Shown one piece after another: positions 1-5,783 of a DNA stretch of 5,783 bases. The stretch is taken from assembly GCA_020025915.1 (NCBI GenBank), contig JAHHRH010000077.1, positions 1 through 5,783 on the forward strand, written 5' to 3'. The translations under genes and the position numbers were made by a program. The notes beneath the pieces are model-generated. The model was given only the letters and a program-made list of their open reading frames with translations, searched no databases and was not told the DNA's origin. How positions within the stretch are numbered: the first letter of the stretch is position 1; each line of letters opens with the position of its first letter. The stretch is from Sutterella sp. Its GTDB lineage: Bacteria; Pseudomonadota; Gammaproteobacteria; Burkholderiales; Burkholderiaceae_F.

Positions 1-69
1 TCTGTTATTTGATCTATCTCATGCTGATGTAGATCTAGTGATCCGGGAGTTTCTGATGCTTCCGTTTAT

Positions 70-95
70 AAGCCCGCCATTGTTGCGGGTTTTTT
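70..95 (+). terminator. Rho-independent terminator of an upstream gene
   Basis: The arms CCCGC (73-77) and GCGGG (85-89) enclose a 7-base loop and are followed directly by six T residues (90-95). A few A-T and G-T pairs extend the stem outward to about position 70. The T run follows the stem only on the + strand, so this should end a + strand transcript that comes from outside the window. The first 60 bases contain no frame that I can recognise as the end of that gene; stops occur in two of the three forward frames by position 32. Confidence 0.8.
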
Positions 96-135
96 CGTAT
101 CTACCTCCGACTGCTGTTTTCTGAACTTGCAAAAT

Positions 136-342
136 TCAGGCTAGGTTAGCAATTGCGCGAGTTCTAAACATGCTCCCTTTACACGCCTCCATTAGGACGA
201 CAGCCGAAGGCATATTTGCGAGCATTTCCATGAGTTTAGGATACGAGCATCCGCACTTGATAAGGCAGATTTTGTTATTTGCACCATAGCCAACAACATC
301 ACAATGGTCTTTGGCTAGATCAATACCAATAACAACAACTTG
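136..342 (-). pseudogene. IS110-family transposase, N-terminal fragment (fragment A)
   Basis: On the minus strand, reading from 342 down to a TGA at 138-136, the frame gives about 68 residues. They contain the start of the IS110 DEDD (RuvC-like) transposase domain: VVVIGIDLAKDH with the first catalytic Asp, then the MEACKGS element that matches the conserved ME(A/S)xG region of this family. Family members are usually 300-400 residues, so only the first fifth remains and the rest is absent from the window. The frame is open upstream to a TAA at 396-394 but contains no ATG, GTG or TTG start before the homology. A purine-rich AGGAG lies seven bases before an ACA codon where a start would be expected, so the start codon may also be lost. 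The family call rests on motif recognition; a non-functional remnant is inferred. Confidence 0.72.
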
Positions 343-536
343 GTTTTTGGACGAAACTTGTGTAGGATCACTCCTCTTGTTGAATGAGTTACGTTATTCA
401 GGGGCACTTAGATGCCGATTACTCGCATGGAATCCAATCCCGACAGCGAGCAAAAGAGAGTGCTTCTTTTGTTTGGTGGGTGTCAAGTATTTCATAGATG
501 CTCTCCGGTGTTCGCTGCCCTTCAAGAGCTGACCAT

Positions 537-773
537 CTAATTAATTTCCGGATTGCGTTCTCGCACCCATGCAGAAAATGACGAAAGTTCGCTTTGTTTC
601 GTCCCAAATGACGCATGGTCAGAAATCGTTTCTCCGCTGGTCGTATTAAACGTCTGGTAGCAGCAGAAAAGGAGGTCTGCGTGAACGTCGATACCCACAG
701 CAGATGCGTACATCGCTTCAACAGTGGCTGTTGATTTCGTGACGACCACTGGTTTAGGTGTACACTTAGTCAT
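537..773 (-). pseudogene. IS110-family transposase, N-terminal fragment (fragment B)
   Basis: The minus strand has a near-perfect Shine-Dalgarno sequence, AGGAGGTGAT, immediately before ATG at 773-771. A 78-residue frame follows. After about 30 residues it reads AVGIDVHADLLFCCYQ and then SFGTKQSELSSF, ending AWVRERNPEI just before a stop. This matches the opening of the IS110 DEDD domain of the VGIDVHK subtype, where an ILMESTG-like segment is normally expected directly after NPEI. Here the frame ends in a TAA at 539-537. A different minus-strand frame stays open to 419 but I cannot match it to the family. The element is therefore truncated or frameshifted at about residue 77, compared with a usual 300-400. 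Fragment B differs strongly in sequence from fragment A, so they are two separate insertions and not a duplication. Confidence 0.75.
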
Positions 774-796
774 ATCACCTCCTAGGAAATTTGTTT

Positions 797-841
797 GAGG
801 GTGTACCTCGCTAAACCGTCGGTTCATGTGAAACATGTACC
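797..841. repeat. Cluster of three small inverted repeats upstream of transposase fragment B
   Basis: Three inverted repeats follow one another. GAGG/CCTC (797-800 and 806-809) has a 5-base loop. AACC/GGTT (814-817 and 821-824) has a 3-base loop. GGTTCATGT/ACATGTACC (821-829 and 833-841) has a GAA loop and one mismatch. The last two share GGTT and so are mutually exclusive. They lie 24-68 bases upstream of the fragment B start on its own strand, in the non-coding leader. In IS110-group elements this is the region that encodes the structured bridge RNA. They could also be an operator or chance palindromes. Confidence 0.4.
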
Positions 842-1142
842 ATACAGACAATGAAGTCCGCATGTTCATTTTTCATTCGCCTTCAACCGGAAGCTATCGC
901 CTCTGGTCGAGCGCAATATGGGGTACGGTTAACCTAGCTGCAATTTTTTGCCGGTTTCGTATCAACCAAAAAAACGGTATGCAGTCTAGGAAGAGCGAGG
1001 ACGCCCTCTCTTTCATGATAGAGGGTGCCGGGGCAAACTAGCGCCGACAGCTACTATTTTTTACGTTGGGAAGTTCGACGACGCTTTTATTTAGAAGTCA
1101 AGGCTGCGTTCCCCGGACTTCCGAGATGCCCCTTCTTTTTCT
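842..1142. other. Intergenic stretch with no recognised gene
   Basis: I find no coding frame with a ribosome binding site or recognisable product here. A 68-codon forward frame beginning at 835 has no Shine-Dalgarno sequence, no recognisable motif, and starts inside a palindrome, so it was not accepted. The stretch contains one unassigned hairpin (1002-1027). Further down are T-rich runs near 1057-1062 and 1134-1140 that are not attached to a stable stem, so no terminator is called. Confidence 0.5.
1002..1027. repeat. Unassigned hairpin
   Basis: The arms CGCCCTCT (1002-1009) and AGAGGGTG (1020-1027) form an 8-bp stem with one G-T pair around a 10-base loop. Neither strand has a following T run, so it is not a standard rho-independent terminator. 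It lies about 140 bases upstream of the candidate promoter of the autotransporter operon. Confidence 0.4.
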
Positions 1143-1143
1143 G

Positions 1144-1172
1144 TTGTCTTATGTAGACTGAAAAAGTATTAC
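1144..1172 (+). promoter_or_regulatory. Candidate sigma-70 promoter of the autotransporter operon
   Basis: TTGTCT (1144-1149) and TATTAC (1167-1172) each match the -35 and -10 consensus at 4 of 6 positions and are separated by exactly 17 bases. The predicted start of transcription, near 1179, would leave a leader of about 43 bases before the ATG at 1222. It is the best-spaced pair I see directly upstream of the gene, but two 4/6 matches can arise by chance. Confidence 0.4.
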
Positions 1173-1205
1173 GTATCAGCGACAACCCAGTCATCTGGTT
1201 TTATT

Positions 1206-1211
1206 GAGGAG
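1206..1211 (+). promoter_or_regulatory. Ribosome binding site deciding the autotransporter start
   Basis: GAGGAG lies 10 bases before ATG 1222. It supports that ATG over any start in the long passenger frame, whose first available start is a TTG at 1268 without a Shine-Dalgarno sequence. The choice matters because 1222 is in a different frame from the passenger and provides the signal peptide. Confidence 0.75.
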
Positions 1212-1221
1212 ATTGACCCAA

Positions 1222-4200
1222 ATGAAAAAAAAGATGAAATTCCATGGTAAATTTCAAATGACAGCCATTGCACTTGCGATCTACTCAACGAGTATCGTGG
1301 CCAACGCTAATACTAGCGTTGCCCTTCCTTCCCCCCCCCCCCCAACCAGCTTCGCCAGTCATTGATAATACAACTAATCCCCCTAGTATCAGTATTGTTG
1401 GAAACAAGCTGAATTCAGCATGGCTTCTGTATAACAAATACGGTAAGTGGACCAACATCAATGCCGAATATATTGACCAGGGTTCCAGTATCACAGCTCT
1501 CAATTTCACGGTTGATTCCAGTAATCCTTCTCATGTTTTAGAAGTCCTAGGCCACACTTCTATTAAGGCCATCGGTACAGCCAAAGATGACAGTAGTGCT
1601 GGCATCATTGAAGGCATTAGCATCTCTCAAAGTGATTCGTCTAAAGAGCAGATTCGTGCGTCTTTTAATTCGGTCGATATTTTTGTCGAAAGTAAAGATC
1701 CACAACTTTCACGAGCTAAAGGCATTTGGATTTATGGCGGCTACAATCCATTTGATCCTGATGCTGAAGCGCTATCTGAGGCACAAGTCTCCATTAATGG
1801 TGATCTTAAAATAACGTCCAAATCCAAAACTTTGGCCTACGGTATTAACGTCGGTGATGAATTTGGAAATTCAAACGGACATGGAAGCGGGCACCTTACC
1901 CTGAACGGAAAAACCAACGAGATCACTGTTATTCAAACAGGGAATCCCAATACTCGATTTTCAAATGGATACCTTGCCTGTGGTGCGCTCGGCATTCTTG
2001 TTTCAAAAAATGCCGATGTAATCATACACAGTGATGAGACAACCATCAGAACGGAAACCCACTTGGCGGATGACCGAAATTTAGGGTTGACGCAGGGCGG
2101 CATTGCCGTTAATTATGGTTCGTTTCTTGTCGTGGACAATAAACTCTCCGTCGATTCAACAGCAACCAACGATAGTCAGGGGCATTATCTTTACGGGATT
2201 ACAACCGACAACATCGCTTCATATGTAGATGCGGGCAAAAAGGGTTCTATCGCGCATTTAAAAGGACACACAGACATTACAGTACGTCCAAATAAAAACA
2301 CGGTTGCTATGGGTCTCTCCTCCTTCGGCGGAAGTGAGGTTACGGCGGATGGACATGTGAACGTCGTCTTGGGGGAAAACAAGAAGATTGAAAGTGGATG
2401 GGAAAAATTCAGTGCTGTTTATGCAGGCTCGACTTATTTCAAAGGATGGCTAGACTATAAACCAGACATGGAAGGCGGCTTGATACACTTAAACGGTGGT
2501 CTCAACGTGTCGCTACCATCTTTTGCTAAGCCGGGGCAGTCCAACATCTACGCGCTTCTTGCTGATGGAGAAGCTGAGGACGGCCTCAATCGTCAGCCGG
2601 TTATTTGGGCTAATGGGAATGCAAACGACATTTATAAACTGAACGGCAACGTCGATGCCATTCGAGATGGTCGAATCAACCTTACGATGGCGAACAGTGC
2701 TTCGTATCTGACGGGTTGGGCAAACAATCATGTGTTGGATAACCAAAAAGATGGTTTTATCGACATGCATCTAAAGGATGGCGCTACTTGGAATGTCATT
2801 TCAAAGCTTGACACCAAAGGTCAGGTTTTATCTGATGACAACGTTATTGACAGCCTTGAACTCCATGGCGGCACACTCAATATGGCTTATGCATCCAAGC
2901 ATAAGTTGACTGATTGGGAAAATGCAGGCCATCGTCAAGTCCTTACGATAAGCGGTACAGGGGCAGGCCAGGGTCTGACGGGAACGGGTGGTACGATTTG
3001 GATGGACATCAACTTGACCGATGAAGGCAGTGAATCCTTGGGACTCAATCTTGATCAAATCATTATCAAGGGTGAGGCCTTTGGTACGCATCAGTTGGGT
3101 GTTAACTTTGTCAATGGATTGGGAAGTGTTCCAAAGGACAAATGGCACAGCGACAATTGGCTGATCGAGCAGGCGGGCGGATCAATGACGCTGACTGGTC
3201 CCAATGGCGACAATTCCTTTACCGGCAGCGGCATGGTGTCGATGTGGACCGTCAAATTTGTTGCCGAGGGTGAAGAGTCCAAGTTGGATACTGATCGTGA
3301 GTCGCTTGACAACACAAGTCAGGACAAACCGAACAACGGCAAAGGACATTGGTATTTGGTCCGTGACGATCAGCCGGTTGTTTTGCCGCCTGAAGTCGCC
3401 GACAATCTCACCATCGGCACATCAGCCACGCAGGCTTTAGCTTACCAGGCCGACCTTGAAGACCTCCGAACGCGTTTAGGTGAAGTTCGTTACGGTGCCC
3501 AGGATGGCGCTTGGGTTAAAGTTTTCACCAAGAAGGAACAGATCGGCAGCGGCAACAACCTTGAACAAGAGGTCGACGGCATTAATGTTGGCGTGGATGC
3601 TCTGATCACTGAGAATGAGGATGCCGCCTGGTTGGTAGGCGGCGCTTTCCGATATAGTTCTGCCGATCAAAAGGGACTTGCCGGACGTCATATTTCGGGC
3701 GAATTGGATGAATACTCACTGAAGGCCTACGCCACCTGGGTGCAGGAGAAGGGTAGTTATGCCGACTTTGTTCTTCAGGCAGGACGTTATGAACAGACAA
3801 TCGATGGTCTTGAGAACACGTCATTGGACAAGAGCCATGCCGACTACAAGACTTGGGGCTTCGGCGCTAGTGTTGAAGTGGGTCATATGTTTGCTTTCGA
3901 TGAAGGAGTTGATGACCGACGTTGGTTCAATCATTGGTTTATCGAACCACAACTACAACTCTCCTACTTCCATGCTAAGGGCACCGACTATACCACGTCG
4001 ACAGGCCTGAAGATTGAACAAGAAGATGCAGACTTTCTGACTGGCCGTGCAGGGTTTGTCATTGGCAAGAAAGTCAACTACGGCACAGAGAACGATCTTG
4101 ACCGACGCTACTTCCAAATCGCTGCGATTGGTGGCATCAAGCACGAGTTCATGGGGGGCGATCAAACGATCCACTACACAGGTACTGATAAGGAACGTTT

Positions 4201-4366
4201 GTCTGTGAAGGCTAATGAGTTGAGTGGTACACGCTACTACTATGGCGTCAATGCGGACTGGCAGTTGGGCAATCAATGGCGCGTCTACGGGCAGATCGCT
4301 CGCGAAGAGGGTGATGATTACACCAAAGAATATGACATCAGCTTAGGTTTTAAGTATCAGTTTTAA
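1222..4366 (+). CDS. Phase-variable autotransporter (type Va), OFF as written
   Basis: This is a surface or secreted autotransporter, adhesin-like, with unknown ligand. From ATG 1222 the first frame encodes a Sec signal peptide: basic MKKKMKFHGK, a hydrophobic core, and probable cleavage after VANA at residue 29. A proline run encoded by 13 C follows, then the frame stops at TGA 1363-1365 after 47 residues. Passenger and barrel are in the next frame; losing one C gives 1047 residues. Numbering below uses that form. Residues of about 45-680 form a beta-helix-like passenger rich in NG turns, with no visible protease or GDSL motif and a single Cys (253). A pertactin-like stem region (DQIIIKGEAFGTHQL) and a Pro-containing linker follow. 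The beta-barrel runs from about GAWVKVF (762) to the C-terminal YQF, about 286 residues, which is the normal size. The next gene follows after 17 bases. A sequencing error in the tract is the main alternative to true phase variation. Confidence 0.9.
1331..1343 (+). repeat. Poly-C(13) contingency tract
   Basis: Thirteen consecutive C residues are flanked by T (1330) and A (1344), 37 codons into the gene and just after the signal peptide. They encode a short proline run in either frame, so the protein tolerates length changes. Tract lengths of 9, 12 or 15 put signal peptide and passenger in frame (ON). Lengths of 10, 11, 13 and 14 do not. Poly-C or poly-G tracts of this size are established slipped-strand switches in surface genes of Neisseria, Campylobacter and Helicobacter. 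Confidence 0.85.
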
Positions 4367-4370
4367 AAAT

Positions 4371-4377
4371 GAGGAAG
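4371..4377 (+). promoter_or_regulatory. Ribosome binding site deciding the VWA-OmpA start
   Basis: GAGGAAG lies seven bases before ATG 4384. The earlier in-frame ATG at 4369 overlaps this motif and has no Shine-Dalgarno sequence of its own, so 4384 is the better start. The motif lies five bases after the autotransporter stop codon, a placement consistent with translational coupling. Confidence 0.7.
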
Positions 4378-4383
4378 AACAGC

Positions 4384-5511
4384 ATGAAGCAATGTTTACT
4401 AACCACGTCATTAGTTGCCAGTCTATGCCTGATTGGGCAAGCCCAAGCTAGCGAAACGGTTTTATTAGATAAATGTGGTTCGTTAGTTGATCAGTTTGTA
4501 TTTGTACTCGATGCCTCTGGCTCCATGATGAAGTCTATTGGCGAGGTAAAGGAAGACGCTCAGGAGAGGTATGACGAGTTGATCGCTAGCGGCGAGTATC
4601 AAGCTCGCGTCCGTCCTGTGCCACCCAAAAACGAAATTATTGACAGCCAACGACGTATTGAGCTCGCCAAAGCCTTCGTTGAACGAACCTCCAAAGTCGT
4701 TTTAGAAAAAAACAACATAACTTCTGCGCTTTATACCGTGGCGCCCTTTACCGAAGTCTTGCCTTTGAGTCATCGATCCCATGACGACTATCAGAAAGCG
4801 ATGAATGAAAAAATCGCAGAGATGGAAGTGTTCGGTCGCCCCACCTGGTTCGGTCAGCGCGGCCAGGCGAAGTTTTCAGAAAAACTGTCGGCCAAGTCGG
4901 CCTTTGTCTTGGTGACCGACGGGCATTTCGATCTTGAGACCGAAGGCAAGGTTTCTCCGATTGACGTGCTCCGCAAGTTTGGCGAAATCAATCCGACCTC
5001 CTGTCTGCATATCGTGTCGGTAGCCTATACGCCTGAAGAAAAAAAGGCTGTAGAAGCTCTTGCTAAGGTCAATGCTTGCACGATAACCGTTGAACTTGAA
5101 GATTTGATGCTCAACGACGAGCTCTTTAACGGATTTGTCGAAGACGTCTTCTTTAAGGATTGTTCCAAGGTCGCCGTCATCGAAATCCAGGACTTGTACT
5201 TTGACTTTGACAAATCCGACTTGACTCTAGACAGCGTGGCGAAGCTCGAAAAGGCGCTCAAGGTCATTCAATCGCGTGATGCCGATGAAAAGATCATGGT
5301 CGTCGGTTGGACAGACTGGGTGGGCACTGACGCGTACAACGCCAAGCTGTCCGACCGCCGAGCCAATGCCGTCAAGGCCTTCTTTGTCGAACGAGGCATC
5401 GACATCAATCGTTTGACGTCCATCGGTCAGGGTGAGTCCATGAAGTACAACAACCACACGGAAGAAGGCCGGCACATGAACCGACGCGTCGAATTGAGGT
5501 TTGATCAATAA
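4384..5511 (+). CDS. VWA-domain protein with C-terminal OmpA-like peptidoglycan-binding domain
   Basis: The 375-residue product is exported and probably anchored to the cell wall in the periplasm. The start at 4384 is chosen for its ribosome binding site; an ATG at 4369 would add five residues. A Sec signal peptide ends at AQA (residues 20-22). C15 is preceded by Leu, so it is a poor lipobox and a lipoprotein is unlikely. A von Willebrand factor A-like domain follows, with an intact MIDAS motif DASGS (43-47) and a second metal-site candidate TDG (178-180), so divalent-cation-dependent ligand binding is plausible. The OmpA-like domain covers about 268-375: LYFDFDKSDLT, then GWTDWVGTDAYNAKLSDRRA. 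D311 and R326 match in spacing the Asp/Arg pair that binds diaminopimelate in OmpA. Mature cysteines are 31, 207, 232 and 260, enough for two disulfides. Its place 17 bases after the autotransporter suggests a shared transcript and related function. The partner is unknown. Confidence 0.88.
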   Translation: MKQCLLTTSLVASLCLIGQAQASETVLLDKCGSLVDQFVFVLDASGSMMKSIGEVKEDAQERYDELIASGEYQARVRPVPPKNEIIDSQRRIELAKAFVERTSKVVLEKNNITSALYTVAPFTEVLPLSHRSHDDYQKAMNEKIAEMEVFGRPTWFGQRGQAKFSEKLSAKSAFVLVTDGHFDLETEGKVSPIDVLRKFGEINPTSCLHIVSVAYTPEEKKAVEALAKVNACTITVELEDLMLNDELFNGFVEDVFFKDCSKVAVIEIQDLYFDFDKSDLTLDSVAKLEKALKVIQSRDADEKIMVVGWTDWVGTDAYNAKLSDRRANAVKAFFVERGIDINRLTSIGQGESMKYNNHTEEGRHMNRRVELRFDQ

Positions 5512-5565
5512 ATGACACGCTCAAAGACAAGAGGGGTGCCGTCTCGGTCTAAGCGACAAACCAAG

Positions 5566-5615
5566 CCCTCGGTAGGGAATCATGAACTTCTCCTGCCGAG
5601 GGATTTGTTGTTTTT
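5566..5615 (+). terminator. Rho-independent terminator of the autotransporter operon
   Basis: CCCTCGGTAGG (5566-5576) pairs with CCTGCCGAGGG (5592-5602) in an 11-bp stem with one G-T pair and a 15-base loop. It is followed by the T-rich stretch ATTTGTTGTTTTT (5603-5615). It lies 55 bases after the VWA-OmpA stop codon and closes the two-gene operon. The bases before the stem on the other strand are not T-rich, so activity is mainly on the + strand. Confidence 0.88.
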
Positions 5616-5783
5616 GAATGTCACGTTAGCCCGAGTGGCGTATGGGTGGGTACTAACCTAAAAGTTTCAATAGGTTAAGGTGGGTCTGGACAAATCGCTC
5701 AAAGTTCTTGCGACGGGAGCCAAGTTTGGTGACAATACATTTGAACGATTTCTCCCTTTTACGGTGCCCTGATGGAACAACTT
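5616..5783. other. Unassigned 3' edge with competing short open frames
   Basis: A minus-strand frame open from the window edge (5781) to TAG at 5655-5653 gives 42 basic residues including GSRRKNFERFVQTHL. It could be the C-terminus of a convergent gene, for example a transposase, but I do not recognise the family. On the + strand, GTG 5680 to TGA 5772 gives 30 residues, and its stop overlaps an ATG at 5772 that starts MEQL and runs out of the window. An inverted repeat TAACCTA/TAGGTTA (5654-5660 and 5671-5677) overlaps the minus-strand stop but lacks a T tail. I cannot decide between these from this window. Confidence 0.3.

Larger units (their letters stand above)
136..870 (-). mobile_element. 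Cluster of decayed IS110-family insertion sequences
   Basis: Two different IS110-type transposase N-termini lie in the same orientation with about 200 bases between them (343-536). The gap contains only broken frames. No C-terminal Ser-containing transposase domain is present for either. IS110 elements commonly lack terminal inverted repeats and target duplications, so the ends cannot be placed and these limits are approximate. Fragment B still has an excellent ribosome binding site, which suggests that it decayed more recently than fragment A. Confidence 0.5.

Noticed and set aside
397..470. A minus-strand frame reading AVGIGFHASN that resembles the AVGIDVHAD of fragment B, a possible third IS110 N-terminus
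   Set aside because: The similarity is only about nine residues, lacks the catalytic Asp, and the frame ends within about 15 residues. It could be chance.
419..536. Minus-strand frame after the fragment B stop as a simple frameshifted continuation of the transposase
   Set aside because: The frame stays open for about 39 codons, but the expected MESTG-like segment is not visible in it. I could not support homology.
835..1041. 68-codon forward frame as a small gene
   Set aside because: It has no ribosome binding site and no recognisable motif, and its start lies inside a palindrome next to IS debris.
1020..1062. Hairpin followed by T6 (1057-1062) as a terminator
   Set aside because: The nearest possible stems end at 1027 or 1045, at least 11 bases before the T run, and the nearer stem is only five pairs with a wobble.
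1268..1330. TTG at 1268 as the true start of the autotransporter
   Set aside because: It has no Shine-Dalgarno sequence, and its N-terminus (MHLRSTQRVSW) lacks a normal signal peptide. In the other frame the same bases encode a textbook signal peptide with a ribosome binding site.
4369..4383. ATG 4369 as the start of the VWA-OmpA gene
   Set aside because: It has no upstream ribosome binding site, and it overlaps the GAGGAAG that serves ATG 4384.
5625..5660. GCCCGAGTGGCG as a D-arm of a tRNA
   Set aside because: The bases around it do not form an acceptor stem, anticodon arm or T arm.

Overview
The window looks like an accessory surface-protein locus of a Gram-negative bacterium of moderate GC content. 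The evidence is a classical (type Va) autotransporter with an outer-membrane beta-barrel, followed by a periplasmic/outer-membrane protein with an OmpA-like peptidoglycan-binding domain. The style of the autotransporter and the IS110 debris would fit a gut betaproteobacterium such as a Sutterellaceae member (Parasutterella-like). That is an inference from general appearance only; no taxonomic marker gene is present.

Layout. Positions 1-100 hold the tail of whatever lies upstream, closed by a rho-independent terminator on the + strand (70-95). Positions about 136-870 are a graveyard of IS110-family transposases on the minus strand. Two unrelated N-terminal fragments, both truncated, lie one after the other. 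A cluster of small inverted repeats (797-841) sits just upstream of the second start, where an IS110 element may carry its bridge-RNA region. Positions 870-1205 have no convincing gene; they carry an unassigned hairpin and a candidate promoter for the next gene. Positions 1222-4366 encode the autotransporter and 4384-5511 encode a VWA-OmpA protein 17 bases downstream, almost certainly in the same operon. A strong terminator (5566-5615) ends the operon. The last 170 bases are unassigned and may contain the end of a convergent gene or the start of a new one.

The central observation is a run of 13 cytosines (1331-1343) early in the autotransporter gene. A clean ribosome binding site, start codon and Sec signal peptide (1222 onward) lie in one frame. 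The whole passenger and barrel lie in another frame, and the switch falls exactly at the C tract. Removing one C (12) or adding two (15) would join the two parts into a 1047-residue protein. With 13 C, translation stops after 47 residues. This is the arrangement expected of a contingency locus switched by slipped-strand mispairing, and as written the gene is in the OFF state. The downstream VWA-OmpA gene may vary with it through coupling or polarity. Together the pair could form a phase-variable surface module: an adhesin-like autotransporter plus a peptidoglycan-anchored VWA partner.
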